Positions 52,612 through 64,000 are shown, counted from the first letter of the stretch. The stretch: 64,000 nt of DNA from OCS116 cluster bacterium AG-435-F03 (GCA_003212795.1 QCOV01000001.1:560893-624892), one strand, 5' to 3'. Translations and numbers: made by a program. Notes: generated by a model not told the origin, from the letters alone.

Positions 52612-53033
52612 TATTTATTACCTTCACCAGGTCTCTTAATAATTTTTGTCTGAAGAGGTAATTTTGAGGAACCAAGATTCAATGCTGTATGAGCTATATC
52701 AGAAGGCACACCATCAATTTCAAACATTACTCTTCCTGGTTTAACCCTTGCAGCCCAGTATTCTGGAGTTCCTTTACCCTTACCCATTCTTACTTCTGTA
52801 GGTTTTTTTGAAACAGGAACATCAGGAAAAATCCTTATCCAAACTTTACCAGCTCTCTTCATATGTCTTGTTATAGCTCTTCTCGCAGCTTCAATTTGAC
52901 GAGATGTTACTCTTTCAGCTGTCAATGCTTTTAATCCATAAGAGCCAAAATTAAGAGTTGTACCACCTTTTGCTTTACCTCTAATTCTGCCTTTGTGCGC
53001 TTTTCTATATTTTGTCTTTTTAGGTTGTAGCAT
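52611..53033 (-). CDS. rplP: 50S ribosomal protein L16
   Basis: L16 lies near the A-site. The 140 residues begin [24 protein letters not shown] and contain [39 protein letters not shown]. It follows rpsC by 5 bases. Confidence 0.97.
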   Translation of the reverse strand: MLQPKKTKYRKAHKGRIRGKAKGGTTLNFGSYGLKALTAERVTSRQIEAARRAITRHMKRAGKVWIRIFPDVPVSKKPTEVRMGKGKGTPEYWAARVKPGRVMFEIDGVPSDIAHTALNLGSSKLPLQTKIIKRPGEGNK

Positions 53034-53038
53034 TTAAC

Positions 53039-53731
53039 TTATAACCCCTTACCTTGCTCAAGAGCTTTATCTTCAGATTTTTTATCTTTTGCAAATGGAT
53101 TGTGTTCCATGATATCGCCAAGATAAATCCAAACTTTAATTCCGCAGATACCGTATGTTGTATGAGCAGAAGCAACGCCATAATCAACATCTGATCTTAG
53201 GGTATGTAGAGGAACTCTCCCTTCTCTATACCATTCAGTTCTAGCAATCTCTGCACCGCCAAGTCTTCCACCACAATTAATTCTAATTCCTTGCGCTCCC
53301 AATCTCATTGCTGATTGAACAGCTCTTTTCATAGCTTTTCTAAAACCTACACGTCTCTCTAATTGTTGGGCAATATTCTCGGCAACTAAAGTAGCATTTA
53401 TTTCGGGTTTTCTAACTTCAACAATATTAACTACAACATCGGATGATGTTAATTTCTGAAGTTTTTTTCTTAAACTTTCTATTTCAGAGCCTTTTTTTCC
53501 AATAATAAGACCTGGTCTACCTGAATGAATAGTTACTAAACATTTTTTGTGTGGTCTCTCAATAACAACTCTTGATATCGCAGCATTCTTTAAATCTTTA
53601 AAGATCATTTTTCTCATATTCAAATCTTCCTTTAAGAGGATTGAATATTCATTTTTTCCTGCATACCAAGTAGAGTCCCATGTTCTATTGATACCCAATC
53701 TCATACTTATAGGATTAACTTTTTGACCCAT
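53039..53731 (-). CDS. rpsC: 30S ribosomal protein S3
   Basis: S3 forms the mRNA entry tunnel. The 230 residues begin [26 protein letters not shown] and contain the KH motif [17 protein letters not shown] and the ending [16 protein letters not shown]. The start is supported by the invariant GQKVNP. It overlaps rplV by one base. Confidence 0.97.
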   Translation of the reverse strand: MGQKVNPISMRLGINRTWDSTWYAGKNEYSILLKEDLNMRKMIFKDLKNAAISRVVIERPHKKCLVTIHSGRPGLIIGKKGSEIESLRKKLQKLTSSDVVVNIVEVRKPEINATLVAENIAQQLERRVGFRKAMKRAVQSAMRLGAQGIRINCGGRLGGAEIARTEWYREGRVPLHTLRSDVDYGVASAHTTYGICGIKVWIYLGDIMEHNPFAKDKKSEDKALEQGKGL

Positions 53732-54111
53732 TATTTTGTATCCTCAATATTTTGTTCTTTTAAAATGATAGTAAGCTGACTAAATGGTTTTAATATTTTT
53801 GCAGCTCTACCTCTAGCTCTAGCTCTCCATCTTTTCATGACCATATTTTTTCCAACAAAAGCTTCATCTACATATAATTTATCTATATCAAGAGCGTGAT
53901 TATTTTCTGCATTTGCTATAGCGCTCTCTAAAGTATCTTTTACCGTATTTGATATTCTCTTTTTTGAAAACTCTAGGTAAGAAAGAGCATCATCAACCTT
54001 TTTCCCCCTTATAGATTTAGCTTCTAGGTTAAGTTTATATGGACTAATTCTTATCATTTTACCTATAGCTCTTGATGTTGGTTTACTTATTTCTTTAGTT
54101 TTTTTATTCAT
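53731..54111 (-). CDS. rplV: 50S ribosomal protein L22
   Basis: L22 lines the exit tunnel and carries the macrolide-related loop. The 126 residues include [34 protein letters not shown] and the tunnel loop [18 protein letters not shown]. It directly follows rpsS. Confidence 0.96.
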   Translation of the reverse strand: MNKKTKEISKPTSRAIGKMIRISPYKLNLEAKSIRGKKVDDALSYLEFSKKRISNTVKDTLESAIANAENNHALDIDKLYVDEAFVGKNMVMKRWRARARGRAAKILKPFSQLTIILKEQNIEDTK

Positions 54112-54390
54112 TTAAGTTCTCTTCGCTGATTTGTCAGCAGTATGTCCATAATAAGTTCTAGTAGGAGCAAATTCACCAAACTTATGCCCTACCATATCTT
54201 CAGTAACTAGAACTGGAATAAACTTTTGTCCGTTGTGAACTCCAAAATTTAAACCAACAAACTGAGGAAGGATAGTTGATCGTCTACTCCAAATTTTTAT
54301 AATATCTTTTCTTCCAGACTCCCTTGCAGCCTCAGCCTTTTTTAATACGTAACTTTCTACAAATGGTCCTTTCCAAACTGATCTAGCCAT
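54112..54390 (-). CDS. rpsS: 30S ribosomal protein S19
   Basis: The 92-residue S19 begins [20 protein letters not shown] and contains [13 protein letters not shown] and [16 protein letters not shown]. It lies 2 bases after rplB and directly before rplV. Confidence 0.97.
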   Translation of the reverse strand: MARSVWKGPFVESYVLKKAEAARESGRKDIIKIWSRRSTILPQFVGLNFGVHNGQKFIPVLVTEDMVGHKFGEFAPTRTYYGHTADKSAKRT

Positions 54391-54392
54391 AA

Positions 54393-55229
54393 TTACTTTC
54401 TCTTCCTTCTTTGATGTCTACTTCTAACTATATATTTATCAGAACTCTTGTTTGATCTTGTCTTTTTACCCTTAGTAGGAACCCCCCATGGAGTTACAGG
54501 ATGACGTCCACCAGAAGTTTTACCCTCACCACCTCCGTGAGGATGATCAACTGGGTTCATTACAACACCTCTGACTGAAGGTCTTTTACCTTTCCATCTA
54601 TTTCTACCGGCCTTAGCTAGTTTTTGATTAGAATTATCTGGATTTGAAACAGCTCCAATTGTTGCATAACATTCTGCAGGAATAAGTCTTTGCTCACCAG
54701 AGGTCAGCCGAATAATTGCCATACCCTGATCTCTACCGACTAATTGGGCAAAAGTACCTGCTGATCTTATTAATTGACCACCTTTACCCGGTTTCATTTC
54801 AATATTATGAATAATTGTACCTATAGGAATTTTAGTCATAGGTAAGGCATTTCCTGGCTTTATATCTGAATTAGGTCCTGATGAAATTTTATCGCCAATT
54901 GATAATCTTTGAGGGGCTATAATGTACCTATGCTCATCTTCATACTTAATAAGTGCAATAAAAGCTGTTCTATTGGGGTCATATTCAAGTTTCTCTACAA
55001 CTCCGACTGAATCAATTTTATCTCTTTTAAAATCAATTTTTCTATATAATCTTTTATGTCCACCACCTCGTCTTCTTGATGTAATTCTTCCATTATTGTT
55101 TCTACCAGATTTTGAGGGTAAACCTTCAGTAAGTTTTTTTATTGGCCTGTCTTTTGATAAAGAAGATTTATCTACTAAAACTAGACCTCTTTGTCCCGGA
55201 CTTGTTGGTTTATATTGCTTTAATGCCAT
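54393..55229 (-). CDS. rplB: 50S ribosomal protein L2
   Basis: L2 is needed for peptidyl transferase assembly. The 278 residues contain the [21 protein letters not shown] loop, and the C-terminal [29 protein letters not shown], with the functional histidine region. The start is [15 protein letters not shown], as in the family. It lies 6 bases after rplW. Confidence 0.97.
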   Translation of the reverse strand: MALKQYKPTSPGQRGLVLVDKSSLSKDRPIKKLTEGLPSKSGRNNNGRITSRRRGGGHKRLYRKIDFKRDKIDSVGVVEKLEYDPNRTAFIALIKYEDEHRYIIAPQRLSIGDKISSGPNSDIKPGNALPMTKIPIGTIIHNIEMKPGKGGQLIRSAGTFAQLVGRDQGMAIIRLTSGEQRLIPAECYATIGAVSNPDNSNQKLAKAGRNRWKGKRPSVRGVVMNPVDHPHGGGEGKTSGGRHPVTPWGVPTKGKKTRSNKSSDKYIVRSRHQRRKRK

Positions 55230-55235
55230 AATCGA

Positions 55236-55532
55236 TTAAACAGAACCCATTGTATCAATGGTCTGACCTTCCTCTAAAGTAATAATTGCGTGTTTAAAAT
55301 CTTTTCGTTTACCTTTGATATTTCTAAAGTTGGTGGATTTACCTTTTCTTCTCAGAGTATTTATAGATTTCACCTTAACTTTAAAAATTTCTTCAACGCT
55401 CTTTTTGATTTGCTTTTTATTTGATTTAATAGCTACTTTAAAAACAACTTTATTTGACTCTGACAATAGAGTTGATTTTTCAGTAACGACAGGACTTAAT
55501 AATATATCGTAATTACTTACACTCATTGACAT
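55236..55532 (-). CDS. rplW: 50S ribosomal protein L23
   Basis: L23 at the tunnel exit docks trigger factor and SRP. The 98 residues include YDILLSPVVTEKSTLLSESNKVVFKVAIKSNKKQIKKSVEEIFKVKVKSIN. It overlaps rplD by 10 bases, indicating coupling. Confidence 0.96.
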   Translation of the reverse strand: MSMSVSNYDILLSPVVTEKSTLLSESNKVVFKVAIKSNKKQIKKSVEEIFKVKVKSINTLRRKGKSTNFRNIKGKRKDFKHAIITLEEGQTIDTMGSV

Positions 55533-56143
55533 CTCTCCACAATATTATTTAAGGAGTCCTTAGTTATAATAAGTTTTTGATTATTTAGAATATCGTAAAC
55601 ATTAATTCCATCAACTTTTATGAATTCAATGTTTTTAATATTTTTTGCAGCCTTAACAAAAGGATTATCACTATCAAAATTATTAACAATCAAAGAATTA
55701 TTTAAATCAAGTTTTTCAATCTTGTCTTTTATAGACTTAGTTTTAGATAGATCAGAAAAATTTCCATCAACAAGTATTAGTTCATTATTTTTAGCCTTTG
55801 CTGATAAAGCATGTCTTAATCCCAATTTTCTAATCTTCTTAGGTAATTTAGTGGAATGATCTCTTACTTTTGGACCAAAGGCTGTGCCCCCGCCTCTAAA
55901 GAGATTAACTTTTTTAGTTCTATGTCTTGCACCACCTGAACCTTTTTGACGCATAATCTTTTTGGTGCTTCCAGTAATTTCTCCTCTACTCTTAGTTTTC
56001 CTTGTACCTAACCTCTTTCTTGATAATTGCCAAGTTACAACTCTATGTAAAATATCTTTTCTTGGATCAAGTCCGAAAAACTCATCTTGTAGATTTTCTG
56101 AAGTTGTTTTTTCAGTTTCTATATTAATAAGATTAACTTTCAT
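55523..56143 (-). CDS. rplD: 50S ribosomal protein L4
   Basis: L4 lines the exit tunnel and in E. coli represses the S10 operon. I start at ATG 56143 ([12 protein letters not shown]), because GAGG lies six bases before it and the first 5 residues of the ORF-track version (MMRLK) do not match the family. The 206 residues include the loop [37 protein letters not shown]. It overlaps rplC by 11 bases, including its acidic end. Confidence 0.95.
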   Translation of the reverse strand: MKVNLINIETEKTTSENLQDEFFGLDPRKDILHRVVTWQLSRKRLGTRKTKSRGEITGSTKKIMRQKGSGGARHRTKKVNLFRGGGTAFGPKVRDHSTKLPKKIRKLGLRHALSAKAKNNELILVDGNFSDLSKTKSIKDKIEKLDLNNSLIVNNFDSDNPFVKAAKNIKNIEFIKVDGINVYDILNNQKLIITKDSLNNIVERCQ

Positions 56144-56963
56144 CTTTAACCTCATCATCTGCTGGAGCTTCTTCTGCTGGAGCTTCTTCTGCTGGAGCTT
56201 CTTCTGCTGGAGATTCTTCTGCTGGAGCTTCTTCTGCTGGAGATTCTTCTGCTGGAGATTCTTCTGCTGGAGCTTCTTCGTTTACATCATGACCCTTAAT
56301 ACCAGCTGGCAAAGGCAAGTCCTCTCTTAAAGGAATTTTTTTTGCATCATTTAAAATAACCCAGCCACCTTTTGATCCAGGAACAGACCCCTTTACGAAA
56401 ATAAAACCACTTTCTGAGTCTGTTTTAACAATTTCAAGGTTTTGAGTTGTAACGGTAGATGCTCCCATATGCCCGGCCATTTTTTTACCTTTAAATACTT
56501 TACCAGGATCTTGGCATTGACCAGTTGAACCATGACTTCTGTGACTTATTGAAACACCATGCGATGCACGAAGCCCACCAAAGTTATGTCTTTTCATAGC
56601 GCCGGCAAATCCTTTGCCTATTGAAGTTCCAGTAGCATCAACAAGTTGGCCATTTATAAAGTGAGAGGCCACAATTTCGGTTCCATTATCCATCAAATTA
56701 TCAGGGGTGACTCTAAATTCAGAAAGTTTTAGCTTTGGTTCAACCTTGTTTTTCTTAAAATGACCTTTCATGGATTTAGATAATTTTTTGTCTTTAATTT
56801 TACCCACTCCAATCTGTACGGCAGAATAACCGTTCTTTTCTTCAGTCATAGATGAAATAACATGACAGTTATCTAGGTGAAGAACTGTTACTGGAACATG
56901 AGAGCCATTCGAGTCGAATATTCTACTCATTCCTAATTTTTTACAAATTAAACCTGTTCTCAT
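56133..56963 (-). CDS. rplC: 50S ribosomal protein L3 with acidic repeat tail
   Basis: The L3 core starts [33 protein letters not shown] and holds [52 protein letters not shown], including the glutamine that is methylated in E. coli L3. The core ends near residue 228. After that a tail of about 45 residues is built of repeats of [10 protein letters not shown], ending DDEVKDES. E. coli L3 has 209 residues. The tail is encoded by the 15-bp tandem repeat listed separately. It is the second gene of the S10 operon, 9 bases after rpsJ. Confidence 0.95.
   Translation of the reverse strand: MRTGLICKKLGMSRIFDSNGSHVPVTVLHLDNCHVISSMTEEKNGYSAVQIGVGKIKDKKLSKSMKGHFKKNKVEPKLKLSEFRVTPDNLMDNGTEIVASHFINGQLVDATGTSIGKGFAGAMKRHNFGGLRASHGVSISHRSHGSTGQCQDPGKVFKGKKMAGHMGASTVTTQNLEIVKTDSESGFIFVKGSVPGSKGGWVILNDAKKIPLREDLPLPAGIKGHDVNEEAPAEESPAEESPAEEAPAEESPAEEAPAEEAPAEEAPADDEVKDES
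56158..56277. repeat. Eight-copy 15-bp tandem repeat in rplC
   Basis: Eight units of TCTGCTGGAG(C/A)TTCT follow without interruption on the plus strand. Each encodes PAEEA or PAEES on the minus strand. Units differ only at one base (C or A), so the array is nearly identical and could expand or shrink by slipped-strand mispairing without shifting the frame. The antisense ORF it creates (tryptophan- and cysteine-rich, 55962-56330) is not a gene. Confidence 0.97.
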
Positions 56964-56972
56964 AACTAAAAC

Positions 56973-57281
56973 CTATAACTTTATCTCAACATCAACACCA
57001 GCAGCCAAATCTAGCTTCATTAGAGCATCAACTGTTTGAGGTGTAGGATCAATGATATCCATTAATCTCTTGTGAGTTCTAATTTCGAATTGTTCACGAC
57101 TTTTCTTATCAATATGAGGGCTTCTAAGAACTGTAAATTTTTCTATTCTTGTTGGCAGTGGAATAGGGCCCACTACATCAGCACCTGTTCTTTTAGCGGT
57201 CTCTAATATTTCTTTAGCTGAAGTATCAAGCACCCTATGATCATAGGCCTTTAATCTTATTCTTATATTTTGTTCTTTCAC
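56973..57281 (-). CDS. rpsJ: 30S ribosomal protein S10
   Basis: S10 (NusE) also takes part in transcription antitermination. The 102 residues include [41 protein letters not shown] and ending [23 protein letters not shown]. It follows fusA by 14 bases with no tuf gene between, unlike many relatives. Confidence 0.97.
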   Translation of the reverse strand: MKEQNIRIRLKAYDHRVLDTSAKEILETAKRTGADVVGPIPLPTRIEKFTVLRSPHIDKKSREQFEIRTHKRLMDIIDPTPQTVDALMKLDLAAGVDVEIKL

Positions 57282-57295
57282 TCTACCCTCTTAAT

Positions 57296-59371
57296 TTAAG
57301 CTAATTTTGAAATTATTTCTTCAGATACAGCTTTTGGAACTTCTTGATAATGATCAAATTGCATAGTAAAAACTGCTCTTCCTTGAGACATAGATCTTAA
57401 GTTATTTACATAGCCAAACATATTTGCTAAAGGAACCATACTATTAATTACAGTTGAAGGGCCTCTAGTTTCAGTTCCTGACACTTGACCTCTTCTGCTA
57501 TTTAAATCACCAATAATATCTCCCAAATACTCTTCTGGAGTAACAACTTCAACACTCATGATTGGTTCTAATAACTTTATCCCAGCATCCTTACAAACTT
57601 CTCTGAAAGCTGCACGAGCAGCTATTTCAAATGCCATTACACTTGAATCAACATCATGGTATGCGCCATCAATTAATCTCACTTTAAAATCAATTATAGG
57701 GAAACCAGCTAACGCACCAGTCTCCTTAATGCTTTCTATCCCTTTAGAAACTCCAGGAATATACTCTTTAGGAATATTTCCACCAACAATTTCACTTTCA
57801 AACGAGTATCCTTCACCAGGATCAACTGGGCTTACAACTATTTTTAATCTAGCAAACTGTCCGGCTCCTCCAGATTGTTTCTTATGAGTATAATCAATTT
57901 CAGCTTCTTTAGATAATGTCTCTCTATAAGCAACTTGAGGAGCTCCAACATTTGCCTCAACCTTAAATTCTCTTTTCATACGGTCTACAAGAATATCTAA
58001 ATGAAGCTCACCCATACCGCTTATGACTGTTTGTCCAGATTCATCATCTGAAGCAACTCTAAAAGATGGATCTTCTTTTGCTAATCTTTGAAGTGCAATA
58101 CCCATTTTTTCTTGGTCTGCTTTTGTTTTTGGTTCTACAGCTACTTCAATAACTGGATCGGGAAACTCCATTCGCTCTAAAATAACCTGATCGTCAGCAT
58201 GGCACAAAGTATCTCCAGTTGTGGTATCTTTTAATCCAACTAAAGCAACAATATCTCCAGCATATGCTTCTTTAATTTCTTCTCTAGAATTAGCATGCAT
58301 AAGTAGCATTCTTCCAATTCTTTCTTTTTTGCCCTTTACAGTATTAATGAGGGTTTCACCAGATTTAATAACTCCTGAATAAATTCTAGCGAATGTCAGA
58401 TTGCCGACAAAAGAGTCATTCATTACCTTAAAAGCTAATAGTGATAATGGTTCTTCATCTGATGATTTTCTTGTTATTTCATCTTCAGTATCAGGGTTAA
58501 TACCTTTAATAGCCTCGACATCAGTAGGAGAAGGCATAAAATCAACAACAGCATCTAATAAAGGTTGTACACCTTTATTTTTAAAAGCAGTACCATTTAA
58601 AACAGGAACAAAAGATTGATTTAAAACACCAAGACGAATGCACTCTTTAAGGGATTCTTCTGATGGTTCATTTCCCTCAAGATATTGCTCCATAACATTA
58701 TCATCTTGTTCAACTGCCATTTCAACTAATGAAGTTCTATATTTCTCAGCCTCTTCTTTAAGCTCATCTCTAATATCTTTATATTCAAATTCAGCTCCAA
58801 GGCTTTCTTCTTTCCAAATAATTTCCTTCATAGTAATAAGATCAATTAACCCCTCATAATTACTTTCAGCTCCTATAGGGAGTTGAATTACTAGAGGATT
58901 AGAACCTAATCTATCTTCAATCATTTCAACGCATCTATAAAAATCAGCGCCAATTCTATCCATTTTATTTACAAAACACATTCGTGGAACACTATATTTA
59001 TTTGCTTGTCTCCATACAGTTTCAGATTGCGGCTCAACACCTGCGACTGAATCAAAAACAGCTACTGCTCCATCAAGAACCCTTAAAGATCTTTCAACTT
59101 CTATAGTAAAGTCAACATGGCCAGGTGTATCAATAATATTAATTCTTTTATCTCTCCAGTAACATGTAGTAGCAGCAGAAGTAATTGTAATACCTCTTTC
59201 CTGCTCTTGCTCCATCCAGTCCATAGTTGCAGCTCCATCATGAACTTCGCCAATTTTGTAACTTTTACCAGTATAATATAGGATACGCTCCGTAGTTGTC
59301 GTCTTGCCAGCATCAATATGGGCCATAATTCCAATATTTCTATAATCATTTAATGGTGTTGAACGACTCAT
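57296..59371 (-). CDS. fusA: Elongation factor G
   Basis: EF-G translocates tRNA and mRNA after peptide bond formation. The 691 residues carry the GTPase motifs [19 protein letters not shown] (G1), [14 protein letters not shown] (G2), DTPGHVDFT (G3) and VNKMDRIG (G4), followed by domains II to V ([26 protein letters not shown] in domain III). It lies between rpsG (12-base gap) and rpsJ. Highly conserved. Confidence 0.98.
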   Translation of the reverse strand: MSRSTPLNDYRNIGIMAHIDAGKTTTTERILYYTGKSYKIGEVHDGAATMDWMEQEQERGITITSAATTCYWRDKRINIIDTPGHVDFTIEVERSLRVLDGAVAVFDSVAGVEPQSETVWRQANKYSVPRMCFVNKMDRIGADFYRCVEMIEDRLGSNPLVIQLPIGAESNYEGLIDLITMKEIIWKEESLGAEFEYKDIRDELKEEAEKYRTSLVEMAVEQDDNVMEQYLEGNEPSEESLKECIRLGVLNQSFVPVLNGTAFKNKGVQPLLDAVVDFMPSPTDVEAIKGINPDTEDEITRKSSDEEPLSLLAFKVMNDSFVGNLTFARIYSGVIKSGETLINTVKGKKERIGRMLLMHANSREEIKEAYAGDIVALVGLKDTTTGDTLCHADDQVILERMEFPDPVIEVAVEPKTKADQEKMGIALQRLAKEDPSFRVASDDESGQTVISGMGELHLDILVDRMKREFKVEANVGAPQVAYRETLSKEAEIDYTHKKQSGGAGQFARLKIVVSPVDPGEGYSFESEIVGGNIPKEYIPGVSKGIESIKETGALAGFPIIDFKVRLIDGAYHDVDSSVMAFEIAARAAFREVCKDAGIKLLEPIMSVEVVTPEEYLGDIIGDLNSRRGQVSGTETRGPSTVINSMVPLANMFGYVNNLRSMSQGRAVFTMQFDHYQEVPKAVSEEIISKLA

Positions 59372-59383
59372 AAATTACCTCTT

Positions 59384-59854
<471 letters not shown>

Positions 59855-59875
59855 CTATTCCTTCTCCCAAATAAT

Positions 59876-60247
59876 TTATTTAGGTCTTTTTGTTCCATAT
59901 TTAGATCTTCTTTGTTTTCGATCAGCAACACCTTGGGTATCTAAAACACCCCTTAATATATGATATCGAACACCAGGAAGGTCTTTTACTCTTCCACCGC
60001 GAATCAGGACAACTGAGTGTTCTTGTAAATTATGTCCTTCTCCCGGAATATAGCTAGTAACCTCAAAACCATTAGATAATCTTACCCTGGCTACTTTTCT
60101 TAATGCAGAATTAGGTTTTTTTGGAGTTGTTGTATAAACCCTAGTACAAACACCTCTTTTTTGAGGACATGACTCCATTGCAGGGACTTTATTTAATTTT
60201 TCAACTTTAGCCCTTCTTTTACGTACTAATTGATTAATAGTTGGCAT
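59876..60247 (-). CDS. rpsL: 30S ribosomal protein S12
   Basis: S12 monitors decoding. The 123 residues begin [24 protein letters not shown] and include the [29 protein letters not shown] loop with the lysine changed in streptomycin-resistant mutants, and [15 protein letters not shown] with the conserved aspartate. The wild-type residues are present. It opens the str operon after the structured rpoC-rpsL gap. Confidence 0.98.
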   Translation of the reverse strand: MPTINQLVRKRRAKVEKLNKVPAMESCPQKRGVCTRVYTTTPKKPNSALRKVARVRLSNGFEVTSYIPGEGHNLQEHSVVLIRGGRVKDLPGVRYHILRGVLDTQGVADRKQRRSKYGTKRPK

Positions 60248-60252
60248 AACAA

Positions 60253-60277
60253 AACCTCAATATCCATATCAGGATAT
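60253..60277 (-). promoter_or_regulatory. rpsL ribosome binding site with flanking inverted repeat
   Basis: On the minus strand, ATATCC-TGATAT-GGATAT is a 6-bp stem hairpin (60277-60260) ending four bases before GAGG, the Shine-Dalgarno sequence, which sits about 6 bases before the rpsL ATG. The hairpin may modulate access to the site. Confidence 0.4.
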
Positions 60278-60312
60278 AATTAACAAATAAAAAGCGAATG
60301 GCGACAGTGTTT

Positions 60313-60357
60313 AGGAAACCTACGACCTGCCATAAGCAGTGCTTTAGTAGCTTTCCT
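60313..60357 (-). other. Structured element in the rpoC-rpsL gap
   Basis: AGGAAACCTAC (60313-60323) and GTAGCTTTCCT (60347-60357) pair over 11 bases with a single mismatch, and inside them CTGC/GCAG (60327-60330 with 60336-60339) forms a second short stem over a five-base loop. The element is GC-richer than its surroundings and sits in the leader of the str operon. It is not followed by a T-run on the minus strand, so it is not an intrinsic terminator. A ribosomal-protein-binding leader or processing site is possible. Confidence 0.5.
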
Positions 60358-60387
60358 CAGGTAATCAGTCAACAAAAAAATTAATTT

Positions 60388-63300
60388 TTAAGAGGCCTCT
60401 TCTTCAATTAACTCTGAGCCTTCAGGTCTTTTATCAATTAACTCCTGATCTCTTGCTCCAGCTTCGTTTTCCAGCCTTCTAATTGAACTACCAGTACCAG
60501 CAGGAATTAATCTTCCGACTATGACATTTTCCTTTAAACCAATCAAATGATCTGATTTTCTATTCACGGCAGCATCTGTTAAAACTCTTGTTGTTTCTTG
60601 GAAGGAAGCTGCTGAGATAAATGACCTTGTATGCAATGATGCTTTAGTTATACCTAAAAGTAATGGCTTATATTGTACTAGCTCTTTTTTCTCTTCCAGA
60701 AGCCTTTCATTGATTTCTTCTACTTCAATTTTATCAAGTTGTTCACCTTCAAGATAAGCACTATCACCAGATTCTAAAACCTCGACTTTTTGAAGCATTT
60801 GCCTAGTAATAACCTCAATATGTTTATCATTAATTGTTACGCCTTGAAGTCGATATACATTTTGAACCTCATCCACAAGATAACTTGCAAGTGCCTCAAG
60901 GCCAAGAATTGATAAAATGTCATGTGGAGCAGGATTACCATCAATTAAATAATCACCTTTTTCAATAATATCTCCATCTTGTACTGATATATGTTTGCCC
61001 TTAGGTATCAAATAACTTGCTTCATTTTCATCTTCATTTGTTGGATGAATAACGATTCTTCTTTTGTTCTTATAATCTCTTGCAAATTCAACTGTTCCTG
61101 TAACTTCAGCAATTACAGCATGGTCTTTTGGTCTCCTTGCCTCAAACAATTCTGCCACCCTTGGTAGACCACCAGTAATATCTCTAGTTTTTGCTCCCTC
61201 AGTGGGAATTCTAGCAATAACATCTCCGGCATTTACTTTTTTACCATCGTTAGCAGAAATAATAGCATCTACAGACATAAGATATCTTGCTTCCCTGCCA
61301 GTGGCGTTAGAGGCAATATTTCCTTTTTCATCTTTAATGAGTATTGATGGTTTTAAAGATGCTGATTTTGACGAATTTTTCCAATCAACTACGACTTTTT
61401 GTTTAATACCAGTTGATTCATCTGAAATTTCGCTCAAGCTTATGCCCTCAGTTAAATCTTCAAATTGAATAATACCAGAAGACTCAGTTATAATTGGAAT
61501 CGTATAGGGATCCCATTGAGCTAATCTATCGCCTTTTTTGATGTCTTGTCCTTCTTCTACAAGTAATTCACTACCATATGTAAGCTTATGTTTTGATCGC
61601 TCGTTTCCAAACTCGTCAATGACTGAAATATTAGTAGTTCTTCCAATAATAATTTTTCTTTTTTCAGAGTCTTCTAACATGTTTAAATCGTCAATCTTGA
61701 TCTTACCATCAACAGTTGCTTCTACATAAGATTGGTCCATAACCTGAGCTGTACCACCAATATGGAAGGTTCTCATTGTTAGCTGAGTACCTGGTTCACC
61801 AATAGACTGAGCAGCAATAACTCCAACAGCTTCACCAATATTAACTGGTGTTCCTCTAGCTAAATCACGACCATAACACTTTGCGCATACGCCATTTTTT
61901 GTTTCACATGTTAAAACTGATCGAATTTTAATTTCTAAAAGATTAGCATTATCAATTAATGGTAGATGTTTTTCTTCAATAATCTCACCCTTTTTAACTA
62001 TTGTTTCATTTGTTGCTGGATCAACAACATCATCGCAAGGAACTCTTCCTAAAACTCTATCTGATAAAGAAACCATTTCTTCACCAGATTCTATGACTGG
62101 TTTAATTATTAAGCCTTCTGAAGTTTTACAATCCTCTTCAACTATTATGCAATCCTGTGCAACATCAACAAGCCTTCTTGTTAAGTATCCTGAGTTAGCA
62201 GTTTTTAATGCCGTATCTGCAAGGCCTTTTCTAGCACCATGAGTAGAGTTAAAATACTCAAGCACATTCAAGCCCTCTTTAAAATTAGAAATAATGGGTG
62301 TTTCGATAATTTCACCTGATGGTTTCGCCATAAGTCCACGCATACCAGATAATTGTTTCATTTGCGCTGCTGAGCCTCTGGCGCCTGAATGAGCCATCAT
62401 ATATATTGAATTAATTGGCTCCTCTCTTTCAGTATCGTCATTAATTTGAGACGAAGAAATGATATTCATCATTTTATCCTCGACCTTATCAGTACATTTC
62501 GCCCATGCATCAACAACTTTATTATATTTTTCGCCTCTAGTTATAAATCCATCAATATATTGTTGTTCAAACTCTTTAACTAACTCATTAGTATCATTAA
62601 TTAGACTAACTTTATCTTCAGGAATAATCATATCATCTTTACCAAAAGAGATTCCAGCGTTACATGCGTGTTTAAAACCTAATTTCATAATATGATCACA
62701 AAAAATAACAGTTTCTTTCTGACCACAATGCCTATAAACATCATCTATCATTCTAGAAATTTCTTTTTTTGTTAGAAGTTTATTCACAATTTCAAATGAA
62801 ATATTTTCATTGCTAGGTAACTCTTTTGAAATTAAAACTCTACCAGGCGTTGTATCGAATTTCTTATAACCATCTTCTGTATTAAATCTAAAACTTATCT
62901 TTGTATGAAGAGTTATATTTCTATTATCTAAAGCAAATTCAATTTCATTTATATCATCAAAATGTCTTCCTTCTCCTGGTTCATTTTGTTTCATTTGAGA
63001 CAAATAGTATAATCCTAAAATAATATCTTGACTGGGAACAATAATTGGATCTCCATTTGCAGGATGTAAAATATTATTTGTAGACATCATCAAAACTCTT
63101 GCTTCAAGCTGAGCTTCTAATGATAAAGGTACGTGCACAGCCATTTGATCTCCATCAAAATCAGCATTAAAAGCCGCACAAACAAGGGGGTGTAACTGTA
63201 TTGCTTTACCTTCGATAAGAACTGGTTCGAAAGCTTGAATTCCGAGCCTATGAAGAGTTGGCGCGCGATTAAGTAAAACTGGATGCTCCCTAATGACTTC

Positions 63301-64000
63301 TTCTAAAATATCCCAAACTTCAGGGGTTTGTTTTTCTACCATTCTTTTAGCTTGTTTGACTGTTGATGAAATTCCCATAGATTCAAGTCTTGAATAAATA
63401 AAAGGTTTAAAAAGCTCTAGAGCCAATTTTTTGGGTAACCCACATTGGTGTAACTTTAGCTCCGGTCCGACTACAATTACAGACCTTCCTGAATAATCTA
63501 CTCTTTTACCTAATAAATTTTGTCTAAATCTACCCTGCTTACCTTTTAACATATCTGAAAGTGACTTTAGCGGCCTTTTGTTAGATCCAGTTATTACTCT
63601 GCCTCTACGTCCATTATCAAATAATGCATCCACAGATTCTTGAAGCATTCTTTTTTCGTTTCTTATAATGATATCTGGTGCTCTTAAATCCATTAATCTT
63701 CTTAATCTATTATTTCTATTAATAACTCTTCTATAAAGATCGTTTAAATCAGAGGTGGCAAATCTTCCTCCATCTAGAGGAACAAGCGGTCTAAGCTCAG
63801 GTGGAATTACTGGAATGACTTTCAAAATCATCCATTCAGGTTTATTTCCTGAAACTTTAAATGCTTCGACTACTTTTAATCTCTTTGCCAATTTTTTTGG
63901 TTTTAATTCACTGGTAGTTTCTTTTATTTCTTTTCTGATTGATTCACTCAATTCTTCTAAATCAAGCTCTTCGAGAAGCAATCTAATTGCTTCAGCGCCT
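60388..64000 (-). CDS. rpoC: DNA-directed RNA polymerase subunit beta' (5' end cut off by the window)
   Basis: The frame remains open to the edge, where codons read GAEAIR (as in E. coli beta' near residue 180), so about 175 N-terminal residues are missing. Visible are the active-site motif [12 protein letters not shown] carrying the three magnesium-binding aspartates, the rudder/clamp region, the bridge helix and trigger loop region ([30 protein letters not shown]), and the zinc cysteines in [13 protein letters not shown]. The end matches the family. It is followed on the same strand by rpsL. Confidence 0.98.
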   Translation of the reverse strand, partial: GAEAIRLLLEELDLEELSESIRKEIKETTSELKPKKLAKRLKVVEAFKVSGNKPEWMILKVIPVIPPELRPLVPLDGGRFATSDLNDLYRRVINRNNRLRRLMDLRAPDIIIRNEKRMLQESVDALFDNGRRGRVITGSNKRPLKSLSDMLKGKQGRFRQNLLGKRVDYSGRSVIVVGPELKLHQCGLPKKLALELFKPFIYSRLESMGISSTVKQAKRMVEKQTPEVWDILEEVIREHPVLLNRAPTLHRLGIQAFEPVLIEGKAIQLHPLVCAAFNADFDGDQMAVHVPLSLEAQLEARVLMMSTNNILHPANGDPIIVPSQDIILGLYYLSQMKQNEPGEGRHFDDINEIEFALDNRNITLHTKISFRFNTEDGYKKFDTTPGRVLISKELPSNENISFEIVNKLLTKKEISRMIDDVYRHCGQKETVIFCDHIMKLGFKHACNAGISFGKDDMIIPEDKVSLINDTNELVKEFEQQYIDGFITRGEKYNKVVDAWAKCTDKVEDKMMNIISSSQINDDTEREEPINSIYMMAHSGARGSAAQMKQLSGMRGLMAKPSGEIIETPIISNFKEGLNVLEYFNSTHGARKGLADTALKTANSGYLTRRLVDVAQDCIIVEEDCKTSEGLIIKPVIESGEEMVSLSDRVLGRVPCDDVVDPATNETIVKKGEIIEEKHLPLIDNANLLEIKIRSVLTCETKNGVCAKCYGRDLARGTPVNIGEAVGVIAAQSIGEPGTQLTMRTFHIGGTAQVMDQSYVEATVDGKIKIDDLNMLEDSEKRKIIIGRTTNISVIDEFGNERSKHKLTYGSELLVEEGQDIKKGDRLAQWDPYTIPIITESSGIIQFEDLTEGISLSEISDESTGIKQKVVVDWKNSSKSASLKPSILIKDEKGNIASNATGREARYLMSVDAIISANDGKKVNAGDVIARIPTEGAKTRDITGGLPRVAELFEARRPKDHAVIAEVTGTVEFARDYKNKRRIVIHPTNEDENEASYLIPKGKHISVQDGDIIEKGDYLIDGNPAPHDILSILGLEALASYLVDEVQNVYRLQGVTINDKHIEVITRQMLQKVEVLESGDSAYLEGEQLDKIEVEEINERLLEEKKELVQYKPLLLGITKASLHTRSFISAASFQETTRVLTDAAVNRKSDHLIGLKENVIVGRLIPAGTGSSIRRLENEAGARDQELIDKRPEGSELIEEEAS

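Noticed and set aside
55962-56330. Plus-strand ORF rich in tryptophan, cysteine and phenylalanine ([10 protein letters not shown] repeats)
   Set aside because: It is the antisense reading of the rplC 15-bp repeat. The real coding strand holds L3, and the composition is a by-product of the repeat.

Overview
The window looks like a piece of an AT-rich chromosome from a streamlined marine alphaproteobacterium. Several things point that way: a proteorhodopsin; ctaA (heme A synthase) next to a DUF2842 gene; a PopZ/DUF2497-type protein; the order merR, ihfA, fabH, plsX, cytochrome bc1 chaperone, bamE; and the order alaC-like, hom, glpX, recJ. All are familiar alphaproteobacterial arrangements. Low GC, short intergenic gaps and many one- or four-base gene overlaps fit a pelagic oligotroph (SAR11, HIMB59 or AEGEAN-169-like), but the exact lineage cannot be fixed by eye. 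I see no insertion sequence, prophage, CRISPR array or rRNA. No stretch over about 300 bases is without a gene; the longest gaps are 14724-14979 (which holds a micro-ORF) and 60248-60387 (which holds a structured element).

Layout. 1-3516: poorly characterised genes (membrane protein, ferredoxin-fold protein, TIM-barrel isomerase-like protein, methyltransferase). 3504-12275, minus strand: tRNA-Glu, recJ, glpX, hom, an alaC-like aminotransferase, a small lipoprotein and argC, then the rplM-rpsI operon with its own promoter and terminator, and ctaA. 12319-18086: accessory region with DUF2842, a cytochrome c-PQQ quinoprotein, a blue-type proteorhodopsin with a strong terminator, a DoxX pair, several tiny membrane proteins, a YqhA-like protein and a cupin. 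18095-30009: housekeeping genes including tRNA-Pro, fatty-acid and phospholipid initiation (fabH, plsX), ihfA, bamE, an A-type Fe-S carrier, xthA, ilvD, valS, a PopZ-like gene and tolC.

30146-43667: tRNA-Cys, an Old Yellow Enzyme family protein, then a tightly packed seven-gene minus-strand operon (two-TM protein, fatty acid desaturase, MDR oxidoreductase, cytochrome P450, glyoxalase-like protein, FAH-family hydrolase, 38-residue peptide). This operon is the best candidate here for an undescribed pathway. tRNA-Asn, a COQ4-like protein, a glucokinase/GH3 pair, a lipoprotein and a lipid-modifying trio (FAD amine-oxidase-like, DUF1365, CFA synthase) follow.

43664-64000, minus strand: the alpha, spc, S10 and str ribosomal operons back to back (rplQ to rpsL), then rpoC, which runs off the window. 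tuf is absent between fusA and rpsJ. Several ribosomal proteins carry acidic extensions; the most striking is an eight-unit tandem repeat in the tail of L3.

Working together: the accessory region suggests energy supplementation by light (proteorhodopsin) and by periplasmic oxidation (quinoprotein). The 37-43 kb region suggests use of beta-glucosides through GH3 and glucokinase, and remodelling of membrane lipids.
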